Source of the DNA: VAZQ01 sp036498625
GTDB lineage: Bacteria > Pseudomonadota > Alphaproteobacteria > Rhizobiales > Xanthobacteraceae
DNA length: 21,722 nucleotides
NCBI GenBank assembly: GCA_036498625.1
Contig: DASYFD010000354.1
Coordinates: forward strand, 1 to 21,722
Direction: 5' to 3'
Each line of letters opens with the position of its first letter. Positions within the stretch are counted from its first letter, which is position 1. Shown one piece after another: positions 14,783-20,846 of this stretch. The position numbers were made by a program, and so were the translations under genes. Below the pieces are notes generated by a model. The model was not told where the DNA came from and did no database searches. It saw only the letters and a list, made by a program, of their open reading frames with translations.

Positions 14783-15325
14783 TCACACCCGCTCAAGCGC
14801 GCGGTGCGGCTCCGCCGGCAGCTCGATCCCGATGGCGTCGCCCGGACGAACGTCGCCGCCGGCGAGAACGATGCTCATGATACCTGCCTTGCGGATCAGC
14901 GCGCCGTTCTCGTCGCGCCCGAGCAACGCGGCGGTGAGGCCCGCCTGGTAGGCGTCCAATTGCCGGCACGGATTGCGCAGGCCCGTCACCTCGACCACCG
15001 CGTCCGCGCCCAGATGCAGGCGTGTGCCGGCCGGCAGGCAGAGCAGCGCGATGCCGCGGGTGGTGACGTTCTCGCCGATCTGCCCGGCCTCGACGGCGAA
15101 GCCGGCTGCCCGCAGCTCCTCGTGCAGCTCGGCGTGCATCAGGTGCACCTGGCGCAGGTTGGGCCGGGTCGGATCGCTGCGCACCAGCGTGCGGTGCTTG
15201 ACGGTGACGCCCAGATGCGCGTCGCCCTCGACCCCGAGCCCGGCCACCAGCCGGATGGCGCCGGTGTTGGGCTTGGTGAACGTGTGCGCGCCGCTGCAGC
15301 TCACCGCCGTCACGATACCGGCCAT
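14783..15325 (-). CDS. MOSC domain-containing protein
   Basis: A 180-aa stand-alone MOSC domain protein. Recognised by VEGDAHLGVTVKHRT near the N-terminus, GQIGENVTTRG in the middle, and GLRNPCRQLDAYQAGL, which holds the conserved cysteine of the domain (molybdenum-cofactor sulphurase C-terminal type). Such proteins are thought to bind sulphur, the molybdenum cofactor or related pterins; the substrate here is unknown. AAGGAG lies about 8 nt before the ATG. It is 20 nt downstream of secreted paralogue 3 on the same strand, so the two are probably cotranscribed. No link to phosphonate use is visible other than position. Confidence 0.85.
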   Translation of the reverse strand: MAGIVTAVSCSGAHTFTKPNTGAIRLVAGLGVEGDAHLGVTVKHRTLVRSDPTRPNLRQVHLMHAELHEELRAAGFAVEAGQIGENVTTRGIALLCLPAGTRLHLGADAVVEVTGLRNPCRQLDAYQAGLTAALLGRDENGALIRKAGIMSIVLAGGDVRPGDAIGIELPAEPHRALERV

Positions 15326-15345
15326 CCGCTCGCTCCTTGCCGGCC

Positions 15346-16194
15346 CTATTTCTGCGATTCCTTGAAGTATCGCAAGTCCGGCGGCAGCTGCCCTTTCTTG
15401 GCCGGCATCAGGTAGCCGTCGGCGCTCATCATGTAGTTCTGCTTCCCGATGCGGACGTGCTCGTTGCCCTCCGCGCAGATCGCCTCGAACCAGATCGCCG
15501 GCCGCGATTCGCGGACATAGTTCTTGACGATCTTCCAGGGATGGGTGAGCGCATGATCGAAGGTGGTGATCTCGTCGTGCAGCATGTTCGGATTGGCCTT
15601 GTCGAGATAGATGCGCTCCTTGACCACGGTCTCATTGTCGGCGTGCAGCGGAATGCCGCTGAAGTCGTAGGCGCGCGGACCCTTGAGCAGGCGGGTCTCG
15701 ACCTCGAGCGTATTGAAGCGGCCACTGGCGTCCGCATCGGTCCAATTCCCGATCGAGTAGCCCATGAAGCTCGGCTCGAAATCCTTGGGCCAGTCGCGCC
15801 CGTCAGTGTAAATGCGGCGCAGCATGGAGAGATACTCGATCATGACGTAGGTGGTCTTGGGCGTGACCACGATCTCCATCGGAAAGATCACGTTCATGGC
15901 CCGCGGCATGCCGTCCGGGATGCAGGTATAGGTCGGGTCGGTGCCTTGGCCGCCTTCGGCCTGGTCCTTGAGATTGGCCTCGAAGATCTTCTGATACTCC
16001 GGCGTCAGCGGCGCCTCCTCGGCGGTGCGCGGCTTGCTGATGTCGTATTGATTGGAGACGCCGGGGGGCCGCTTCCACTGGCCGCTCAGATCAGGATATT
16101 TCGATTCATCGAACGCCCGCGCGCCAGCGATGCTGACCAGCATTGCGGCGGCAAGCGCGATCGCGCTGATCCCGCCTCTGTACGAATGGTGCAT
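15346..16194 (-). CDS. Secreted protein of unknown function, paralogue 3 of 4
   Basis: A 282-aa member of the four-copy family. It has a signal peptide (MHHSYRGGISAIALAAAMLVS, cleavage near GARAFDESK) and GGGAGAA ahead of the ATG. Family motifs: ESKYPDLSGQW, EAPLTPEYQKIF, CIPDGMPRAM, RRIYTDGRDWP, GYSIGNW, LEVETRLLKGPRAYD, HDEITTFDHALTHPW, SADGYLMPAKK and PPDLRYFK. The two family cysteines are kept. The leader just before the ATG resembles that of paralogue 1 (GTCGGGAGAACACC against CTCGGGAGGACAGCC), consistent with duplication that included the translation start. No catalytic residues can be named. The MOSC gene follows after 20 nt. Confidence 0.85.
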   Translation of the reverse strand: MHHSYRGGISAIALAAAMLVSIAGARAFDESKYPDLSGQWKRPPGVSNQYDISKPRTAEEAPLTPEYQKIFEANLKDQAEGGQGTDPTYTCIPDGMPRAMNVIFPMEIVVTPKTTYVMIEYLSMLRRIYTDGRDWPKDFEPSFMGYSIGNWTDADASGRFNTLEVETRLLKGPRAYDFSGIPLHADNETVVKERIYLDKANPNMLHDEITTFDHALTHPWKIVKNYVRESRPAIWFEAICAEGNEHVRIGKQNYMMSADGYLMPAKKGQLPPDLRYFKESQK

Positions 16195-16322
16195 GGTGTT
16201 CTCCCGACATCACGATAGAAAAAATCCGACGTGTTCTCGTTGGCCGGCATGCTGTTTGCGTCCGCGAAAACTAACACAGCCGGACCGGAGGCGCCACGGA
16301 TGGGCGATGCCGCGGGGACCGC

Positions 16323-17414
16323 CTATTGCGGCGCGTAGACCTGGATGCAGCCGCCGCAGGGTCCGTCCTTGGCGGTGGTCGGCAGATAGATGTGGCCTTG
16401 CGCAAGCCCGATACCGATCGAATGCGCGCCGTTCGAGGTCGGGATTTTCTGCACCAGCTTTCTCGACTTGATGTCGACCACCCACAGCGCCGGGCCGCCA
16501 AGCGCACTGCTGGCGGACTGGTAGTATTGGCCGAGCTTGGGATTGACCACGGTGTCGCCCGAGCTGCCGAGATCGGGCAGATAGGCGGTGGCCTTGCCGC
16601 TGCCGACATCGAATACCGCAAGCTCGCCGCCGGGTGCGGGCGCGAGGCTGCAGCCCAGGAACATGGTTGAGTCCGCGACCTGCGCGAGGCTGTGCGGATG
16701 GCAGTGGTCGATCTCGTGCAGCTTCACCAGCTTGCCGGTCTTTGGATCGGTCTGCGCCAGCGCGCCGCGGGCATGATCGGCGCGCAGGATCGGAACGTCG
16801 GTGTAGAACATGCCGCTCGCCGCATGATAGTCCGAGCGTTCCAGACTCTCGGCAGCATCCTCGACTGGAATCTTCGCCACGATCCGGTGACCGGGCTCGG
16901 TGGAGACGAGGGTCAGGAAAGCCGGCTGGTCGTTCGGATTGGCGACGATCACGAGATGGTCTTTGGGGTCATAGGCCATCGCATTGGCGCGCTTCTTGCC
17001 GCCGGTCGCGATCGTGCCGGTGATCTTGCCGGATTTGGGCTCGATCACCTTGATGGTGCTGTCGCCGTCGCTCACCCACAACTCGGTGCCCTCGTTGACC
17101 GTGATGATGCCGTTGGGGCCTGCGCTGGCGCCGCCGTTGGCGGTGCCGGCGAAACCTGCGATACGGCCCACATAAGTGTCGGTCCTGGTGTCGATGATGT
17201 CGACCGCCTTGTTGTCCTTGTCGGCCAGGTAGCCGAGGCCGCTCCCCTGGTCGATGTACATGACGCCGAAGGAGTTGATGGGACCACCCGGGATCGCGAT
17301 GGTGCCGACCTGCTTCAGGCCTTGCGCCTGGGCTGCTCCGGCGAGCGCGGATGCGAGGACCGCGGCCGCCAGAACATTCGCCGCCATGCTAGAAGATTTC
17401 GATTGGACCGGCAT
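16323..17414 (-). CDS. Secreted YVTN-like beta-propeller repeat protein
   Basis: A 363-aa protein with a signal peptide (MPVQSKSSSMAANVLAAAVLASALAG, cleavage near AAQAQG) and a GGGGAGGAAGG ribosome-binding site. Repeated blades of the YVTN/NHL-like kind are visible, for example GLGYLADKDNKAVDIIDTRT, LWVSDGDSTIKVIEPKSGK and GPALWVVDIKSRKLVQKI. An ADHARGALAQTDPKTGK and HCHPHSLAQ region and a C-terminal GPCGGCIQVYAPQ suggest metal or disulphide sites, though none is certain. Likely a periplasmic scaffold or lactonase-fold protein; the function is unknown. It starts 31 nt after the DUF768 gene, so the two probably form one unit. Confidence 0.8.
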   Translation of the reverse strand: MPVQSKSSSMAANVLAAAVLASALAGAAQAQGLKQVGTIAIPGGPINSFGVMYIDQGSGLGYLADKDNKAVDIIDTRTDTYVGRIAGFAGTANGGASAGPNGIITVNEGTELWVSDGDSTIKVIEPKSGKITGTIATGGKKRANAMAYDPKDHLVIVANPNDQPAFLTLVSTEPGHRIVAKIPVEDAAESLERSDYHAASGMFYTDVPILRADHARGALAQTDPKTGKLVKLHEIDHCHPHSLAQVADSTMFLGCSLAPAPGGELAVFDVGSGKATAYLPDLGSSGDTVVNPKLGQYYQSASSALGGPALWVVDIKSRKLVQKIPTSNGAHSIGIGLAQGHIYLPTTAKDGPCGGCIQVYAPQ

Positions 17415-17445
17415 CTGCCTTCCTCCCCGGAAGTCGTGTGTACAT

Positions 17446-17688
17446 TCAGCAATCGTCGCGGTCGGCTTCCCGTGTCTGGGCTTCCTCGATCTCGCCCGCC
17501 ATGAATGCCGACAGGTCGTCGAAGGTGTCCTCGATCTCGTTTCGCGGAATGCCGGCCGCGTCGGCGGCCGCGAGGCATTGCGCTGCCAGGGCGGCGGCGG
17601 ACGCGCTGTTCTCCGGGGTCCGCTCGTCATCGGCCCCGATGTTCTCCGCAACCCAGTTCTCGACGAACTCCACCGCGCGCATGCTCAT
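17446..17688 (-). CDS. DUF768-like small protein
   Basis: An 80-aa acidic protein starting MSMRAVEFVENWVAENIG and carrying AAADAAGIPRNEIEDTFDDL near its end. Both segments resemble DUF768 proteins, which are small, abundant in Mesorhizobium and relatives, and of unknown function. The start at 17688 is preferred because GGAGG lies 8 nt upstream; a longer in-frame start at 17751 lacks this and adds residues unlike the family. It lies upstream of the beta-propeller gene with a 31-nt gap. Confidence 0.7.
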   Translation of the reverse strand: MSMRAVEFVENWVAENIGADDERTPENSASAAALAAQCLAAADAAGIPRNEIEDTFDDLSAFMAGEIEEAQTREADRDDC

Positions 17689-17758
17689 GATCCGGCCTCC
17701 GGTTTTGCCCCAGTATCCGAGCGGGCCACGGGCAGTCTCGCGTTGATCCAAGGCCCTG

Positions 17759-17789
17759 ACTATACCCTCGTCCTGTCAGTTTTTGTCAG
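17759..17789 (-). promoter_or_regulatory. Putative promoter of the DUF768 / beta-propeller unit
   Basis: On the minus strand a TATAGT -10 box (17764-17759) lies 70 nt before the DUF768 start. CTGACA occurs twice upstream (17789-17784 and 17779-17774), 10 bp apart. The farther copy is 19 nt from the -10, a loose fit for a -35 box. The tandem CTGACA could also be an activator site. Confidence 0.35.
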
Positions 17790-17791
17790 CA

Positions 17792-17805
17792 TGCCAAGAT
17801 TGGCA
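17792..17805 (-). terminator. Short hairpin after the Bug protein gene
   Basis: TGCCAA, GA and TTGGCA form a 6-bp stem a few nt past the TAA of the 17810-18790 gene. The two-base loop is too tight for a normal hairpin and no U-tract follows, so terminator function is weakly supported; a protein-binding palindrome upstream of the DUF768 promoter is the alternative. Confidence 0.25.
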
Positions 17806-17809
17806 AGCC

Positions 17810-18790
17810 TTAATCCTCGGGCTTGATGTCGAGCGCCTTGGCAATGGCGGCGAGCTTGCCGGTCTGCTCCGTTATCGCGGCGGCAAATTCCTCGGGCGTG
17901 CCGGGATTGAGGATCTGGCCGGTCTGCACCAGGCGCGGCTCCACGCTCGGGTCGGCCGCGACCGCGCGAATATCGGCGGCGATGCGCTGGCGCAGCCCGG
18001 CCGCCATGTTGGGCGGCCCGAACAGACCCACCAGGCCGTCAAAGGTGAGGGCCGGATAGCCGGCTTCGAGCGCGGTCGGTATGCCGGGCGCGGTCGGGGC
18101 GCGCGTTTGGTTGGTCATCGCCAGCGCCTTGATGGTGCCGGCCTGCAGCTGCGACTGCACGATGGCAAATGCCGAGGTGTAGATCTGGATGCGCCCCTCG
18201 GCCAGATCGGTGACCGCCTGGACCGGATCGCGGTAGGGAACCTTGGCCACATCCAGGTCGATGCCTTTGAGAAATCCGGACAGGATCAGGTCGACCGCAC
18301 CGGTGATCGAGGCGCGATTAAGCTTGCCGGGTTGTGCGCGCACCAACGCCACCAGCTGCTCGAGCGAGCCGACACGCAGGGATGCCGGCACCGAGATGCT
18401 GATGAGCGTATTGGTGACCCGCGCGATCGGCACCAGGTCACGGGGATCGTAGGGAAGCTTCTGGTGGAGAACCGGATGCGCGGTGAAGCTCGAGGTGGGC
18501 GTGAACAGGAGGGTGTGATCGTCGTGCGCGGCGAGAAACGAGGTAATGGCGACAAATCCGTCGCCGCCGGGACGGTTCTCGATCACGACCGGCTGGCCCC
18601 AACGCGCCGTCAACCGGTCCGCGAACAGCCGGGCCCCGATGTCGGAGCCGGAACCGGGTCCGAGCGGCACGATGAACCTGACCGGCCGCTGTGGCCAATT
18701 CGGCGCGATCGCCTGCGATTGCGCCTGCGTCGCCATCAGGTTGGCTGCCCACACGCCGGCCAGAAAAAAAGCGAGAGTGCATCGCGTCAT
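17810..18790 (-). CDS. Bug-family (TctC-like) periplasmic solute-binding protein
   Basis: A 326-aa binding protein of the tripartite tricarboxylate transporter family. It has a signal peptide (MTRCTLAFFLAGVWAANLMA, cleavage near TQAQSQA), then WPQRPVRFIVPLGPGSGSD, the family hallmark start, and GQPVVIENRPGGDG, both at the usual positions. PYRDPVQAVTDLAEG and PTALEAGYP are further family motifs. The ligand, a carboxylate or similar, cannot be read from sequence. No TctA/TctB membrane genes are adjacent; orphan Bug proteins are common in soil Alpha- and Betaproteobacteria. It stands alone, 121 nt from the next gene downstream. Confidence 0.9.
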   Translation of the reverse strand: MTRCTLAFFLAGVWAANLMATQAQSQAIAPNWPQRPVRFIVPLGPGSGSDIGARLFADRLTARWGQPVVIENRPGGDGFVAITSFLAAHDDHTLLFTPTSSFTAHPVLHQKLPYDPRDLVPIARVTNTLISISVPASLRVGSLEQLVALVRAQPGKLNRASITGAVDLILSGFLKGIDLDVAKVPYRDPVQAVTDLAEGRIQIYTSAFAIVQSQLQAGTIKALAMTNQTRAPTAPGIPTALEAGYPALTFDGLVGLFGPPNMAAGLRQRIAADIRAVAADPSVEPRLVQTGQILNPGTPEEFAAAITEQTGKLAAIAKALDIKPED

Positions 18791-18980
18791 GAGGTGGTTT
18801 CCAGGATGGCGGAGCCGAGCCAGCTATACCACGAGTTCTGCTCGTCGCGACGGTCCCTGTGCCGCAGGGGAGTGCCGTTCCGACGTAATCCATGCACATC
18901 CCGGTTCCACTCCGGAACCGGTCGCGCACGGGTTGTGCAGGATCCCACAGCTCCGGCGCGGCCACCTCCCTTCCGCTCGA

Positions 18981-19023
18981 GCCTGCCGGCGGTGTATGTT
19001 TGTCGCGAACTGCCTGCCGGCGG
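18981..19023. repeat. Direct repeat upstream of secreted paralogue 4
   Basis: GCCTGCCGGCGG occurs at 18981-18992 and 19012-19023, three helical turns (31 bp) apart, 60-100 nt before the 19083 start. A TATGTT sequence lies between the copies. It could be a regulator site or a repeat remnant. The rest of the 292-nt gap 18791-19082 shows no gene. Confidence 0.35.
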
Positions 19024-19082
19024 AACGTGCCGTCGTCCCCGTAATCACAGTGGGCAGCAACCAGCAGTTTGGGAGGATAGGC

Positions 19083-19931
19083 ATGCGCTACCAAGGCTCG
19101 ATCGGTGCAATTGCGCTGGCGGCGACCGCATTGGCGGCGGCGCTGTCGATGACGATGTCCGGCGCCCAGGCGGCGGACGAGTCGAAATATCCGGATTGGA
19201 AGGGCCAGTGGTCGCGCGTCGGCAACCCCAATTGGACTCAGCCGGGAGGTCCGAAGGCTCCGCTGACGCCGGAGTATCAGAAGGTGTACGACGCCAACCG
19301 CGCCGACTTGGCGGCCGGCGGCGTCGGCAATGTGCCTTCGACCTTCTGCATCCCGCAAGGCATGCCCATGATGATGAACATCTACGATCCCATGGAGATC
19401 ATCATCACGCCCGAGATTACCTACATCCTGATCAGCCACATCAACGATTCGTACCGGCGGATATATACCGACGGCCGCGAAATTCCGGCGGACGCCGAGC
19501 CCAACTATGCGGGCTACTCCGTCGGCAAATGGGTCGATACCAAGGGCGATGGCCACTACGACGAGCTGCAGGTCGAGACCCGCGCCTTCAAGGGGCCGCG
19601 TGCCTTCGACGCCAGCGGGCTGCCGTTGCATCTGGACAACCAGAGCGTCATCAAGGAGCGGTTTTTCCTCGACAAGGCCGATCCCAATACCATCAATGAC
19701 GAGATCACAGTAACCGACCACGCCTTGACGCAACCCTGGACGATCATCAAGAGGGCCAGCCGCAAGCCCAATGTCCGGCCAAACTGGCATACGGAGGCCT
19801 GCTCGGAGGACAATACCTGGGTGCGTATCGGTTCCGAGCCCTATTACCTGAGCGCGGATGGCAATCTGATGCCCACCAAGAAGAACCAGGCGCCGCCGGA
19901 TCTGAAATATTTCAAGCAAACACAGAAGTGA
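19083..19931 (+). CDS. Secreted protein of unknown function, paralogue 4 of 4
   Basis: A 282-aa member of the family, starting at ATG 19083 after GGGAGGA. The signal peptide is MRYQGSIGAIALAATALAA with cleavage near GAQAADESK. Motifs: ESKYPDWKGQW, KAPLTPEYQKVY, CIPQGMPMMM, RRIYTDGREIP, GYSVGKW, LQVETRAFKGPRAFD, NDEITVTDHALTQPW, LSADGNLMPTKK and PPDLKYFK. Two variations stand out: REIP for RDWP, and NDEIT for HDEIT. It is closest in several stretches to paralogue 2 (KGPRAFDASGLP is common to both), suggesting those two share a more recent ancestor. Function unknown. Confidence 0.85.
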   Translation: MRYQGSIGAIALAATALAAALSMTMSGAQAADESKYPDWKGQWSRVGNPNWTQPGGPKAPLTPEYQKVYDANRADLAAGGVGNVPSTFCIPQGMPMMMNIYDPMEIIITPEITYILISHINDSYRRIYTDGREIPADAEPNYAGYSVGKWVDTKGDGHYDELQVETRAFKGPRAFDASGLPLHLDNQSVIKERFFLDKADPNTINDEITVTDHALTQPWTIIKRASRKPNVRPNWHTEACSEDNTWVRIGSEPYYLSADGNLMPTKKNQAPPDLKYFKQTQK

Positions 19932-19963
19932 CGAAACGCCTTCCGGGATTGGGCGCAAGTTAT

Positions 19964-20009
19964 GGGCCGGCCACCGCTATCGGGAGTTCCCGGGTGCGGC
20001 GGCCGGCCC
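19964..20009 (+). terminator. Large GC-rich hairpin after secreted paralogue 4
   Basis: GGGCCGGCCACCGC (19964-19977) pairs with GCGGCGGCCGGCCC (19996-20009), 13 of 14 positions, and the loop holds a second small stem (CGGG/CCCG). It lies between the convergent paralogue 4 and DUF1328 genes. There is no U-tract, but its position fits a bidirectional transcription barrier. Confidence 0.5.
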
Positions 20010-20055
20010 GCGACATTTGGCATCGGGGATAGGCTATCTACCTACGGGATCGCTC

Positions 20056-20235
20056 CTAGGGCAGCGTCGGGGAGCGGCCGCGCATGAACCCGAAAATCGC
20101 CGAGATCACGAACAGGATGATGGCGACCACGAAAACGATTTTTGCGAGCTCCACCGCAAAGCCGGCGATGCCGCCAAATCCGAGCACTGCAGCAATCAAC
20201 GCAATGACCAGGAAGGTGAGGGCCCAACCAAGCAT
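20056..20235 (-). CDS. DUF1328 small membrane protein (YtjA-like)
   Basis: A 59-aa protein beginning MLGWALTFLVIALIAAVLGF and ending GFMRGRSPTLP, read directly from the minus strand. Two hydrophobic segments, about residues 4-22 and 33-51, are separated by a glycine-rich loop (GFGGIAGF) and the ELAK turn. This is the pattern of the DUF1328 family, two-helix inner-membrane proteins of about 55-60 aa that are common in Proteobacteria and of unknown function. AAGGAG lies 8 nt before the ATG. A GC-rich inverted repeat (ACGGCCGC / GCGGCCGT) lies upstream in the likely promoter or leader region. Confidence 0.88.
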   Translation of the reverse strand: MLGWALTFLVIALIAAVLGFGGIAGFAVELAKIVFVVAIILFVISAIFGFMRGRSPTLP

Positions 20236-20425
20236 GGCGACACTCCTTGTTTTCGACGGCCGCAGCCCTGTCGGCCGCGGCCGTGTCAGCTCCGAACTAA
20301 GTGCAAGAACGCAGACATGCGGCTTCGGGTTCCATCGCTGGTCTCGGATCGATTTGGATGCAAGGCATGCAATTTGAAAGAATCTTCAGATCCAAGGCCC
20401 TATTAAATTTTTCGATGAATGCAAC

Positions 20426-20471
20426 TTAAACAGCCCTGATGCGTTGGTTTAAACAGCCCTGATGCGTTGGT
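20426..20471 (+). repeat. Perfect 23-bp tandem duplication
   Basis: The 23-mer starting TTAAACAGCCCTGATG occurs twice back to back at 20426-20448 and 20449-20471 with no mismatch, ending 19-33 nt before the small secreted protein gene. It sits in its likely 5' untranslated or promoter region. The rest of 20236-20425 shows no gene. Confidence 0.85.
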
Positions 20472-20504
20472 GTTGTTACAGAGGGCAACATGAGAGGAAT
20501 GTCC

Positions 20505-20780
20505 ATGAGGAAAATCATATTGGCGACCTTGACGGCGGCTGCGGTTCTCGCGGCGGTGCCGGCGTCCGCGCAGGTATATGTAGGGGGCGGCTACGGCGGA
20601 GCGGGCGTGCAGGTCGGCCCGTTGGGATTTGGTGTCGGCCCGCGCTATGGCTATCGGAACTACGACAACTACAGCTATGGCGGCTATGGCGGCGAGTACG
20701 CATATGGATGCCCGCTGGTGCGGGAGCGCTTTGTAACCCCGCGCGGACGCGTGGTTATCAGGATGCACCGCTCGTGCTAA
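20505..20780 (+). CDS. Small Gly/Tyr-rich secreted protein
   Basis: A 91-aa protein from ATG 20505 (MRKIILATLTAAAVLAA), supported by AGAGGA 6 nt upstream; an in-frame ATG at 20490 with GAGGG before it would add five residues. The signal peptide is cleaved near PASAQV. The mature part is rich in glycine and tyrosine (YVGGGYGGAGVQVG, YGYRNYDNYSYGGYGG) and ends with a basic, Cys-containing segment (YGCPLVRERFV, RMHRSC), which may form a disulphide. Similar small proteins are frequent in Bradyrhizobium-like genomes; none has a function known to me. A strong terminator follows. Confidence 0.75.
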   Translation: MRKIILATLTAAAVLAAVPASAQVYVGGGYGGAGVQVGPLGFGVGPRYGYRNYDNYSYGGYGGEYAYGCPLVRERFVTPRGRVVIRMHRSC

Positions 20781-20805
20781 CGACGAGTTGACGACCCAGG
20801 ACGAC

Positions 20806-20835
20806 AAATGGCCCCGGAAATTTCCGGGGCCATTT
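20806..20835. terminator. Bidirectional intrinsic terminator
   Basis: AAATGGCCCCGGAAA (20806-20820) is followed directly by its reverse complement TTTCCGGGGCCATTT (20821-20835), a perfect 30-bp palindrome. The A/T ends give a U-tract on either strand. It lies between the convergent small secreted protein gene and the crotonase gene. Confidence 0.9.
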
Positions 20836-20846
20836 TCTTGTTGTGC

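Noticed and set aside
17773..17790. CTGTCAG-TTTT-TGTCAG on the plus strand looks like a Pho box
   Set aside because: The two TGTCA cores are 10 bp apart, not 11, and no plus-strand gene follows for over 1 kb. It was instead noted as tandem CTGACA near a minus-strand promoter.
17783..19699. 638-codon plus-strand open frame across the Bug protein gene and into secreted paralogue 4
   Set aside because: It is antisense to a clear Bug protein and out of frame with paralogue 4, and no family resemblance was found in its translation.
20403..20807. 134-codon minus-strand frame covering the small secreted protein gene
   Set aside because: It overlaps the tandem repeat and the opposite gene with a signal peptide and terminator; its translation is Arg/Ala-rich with no recognisable domain.
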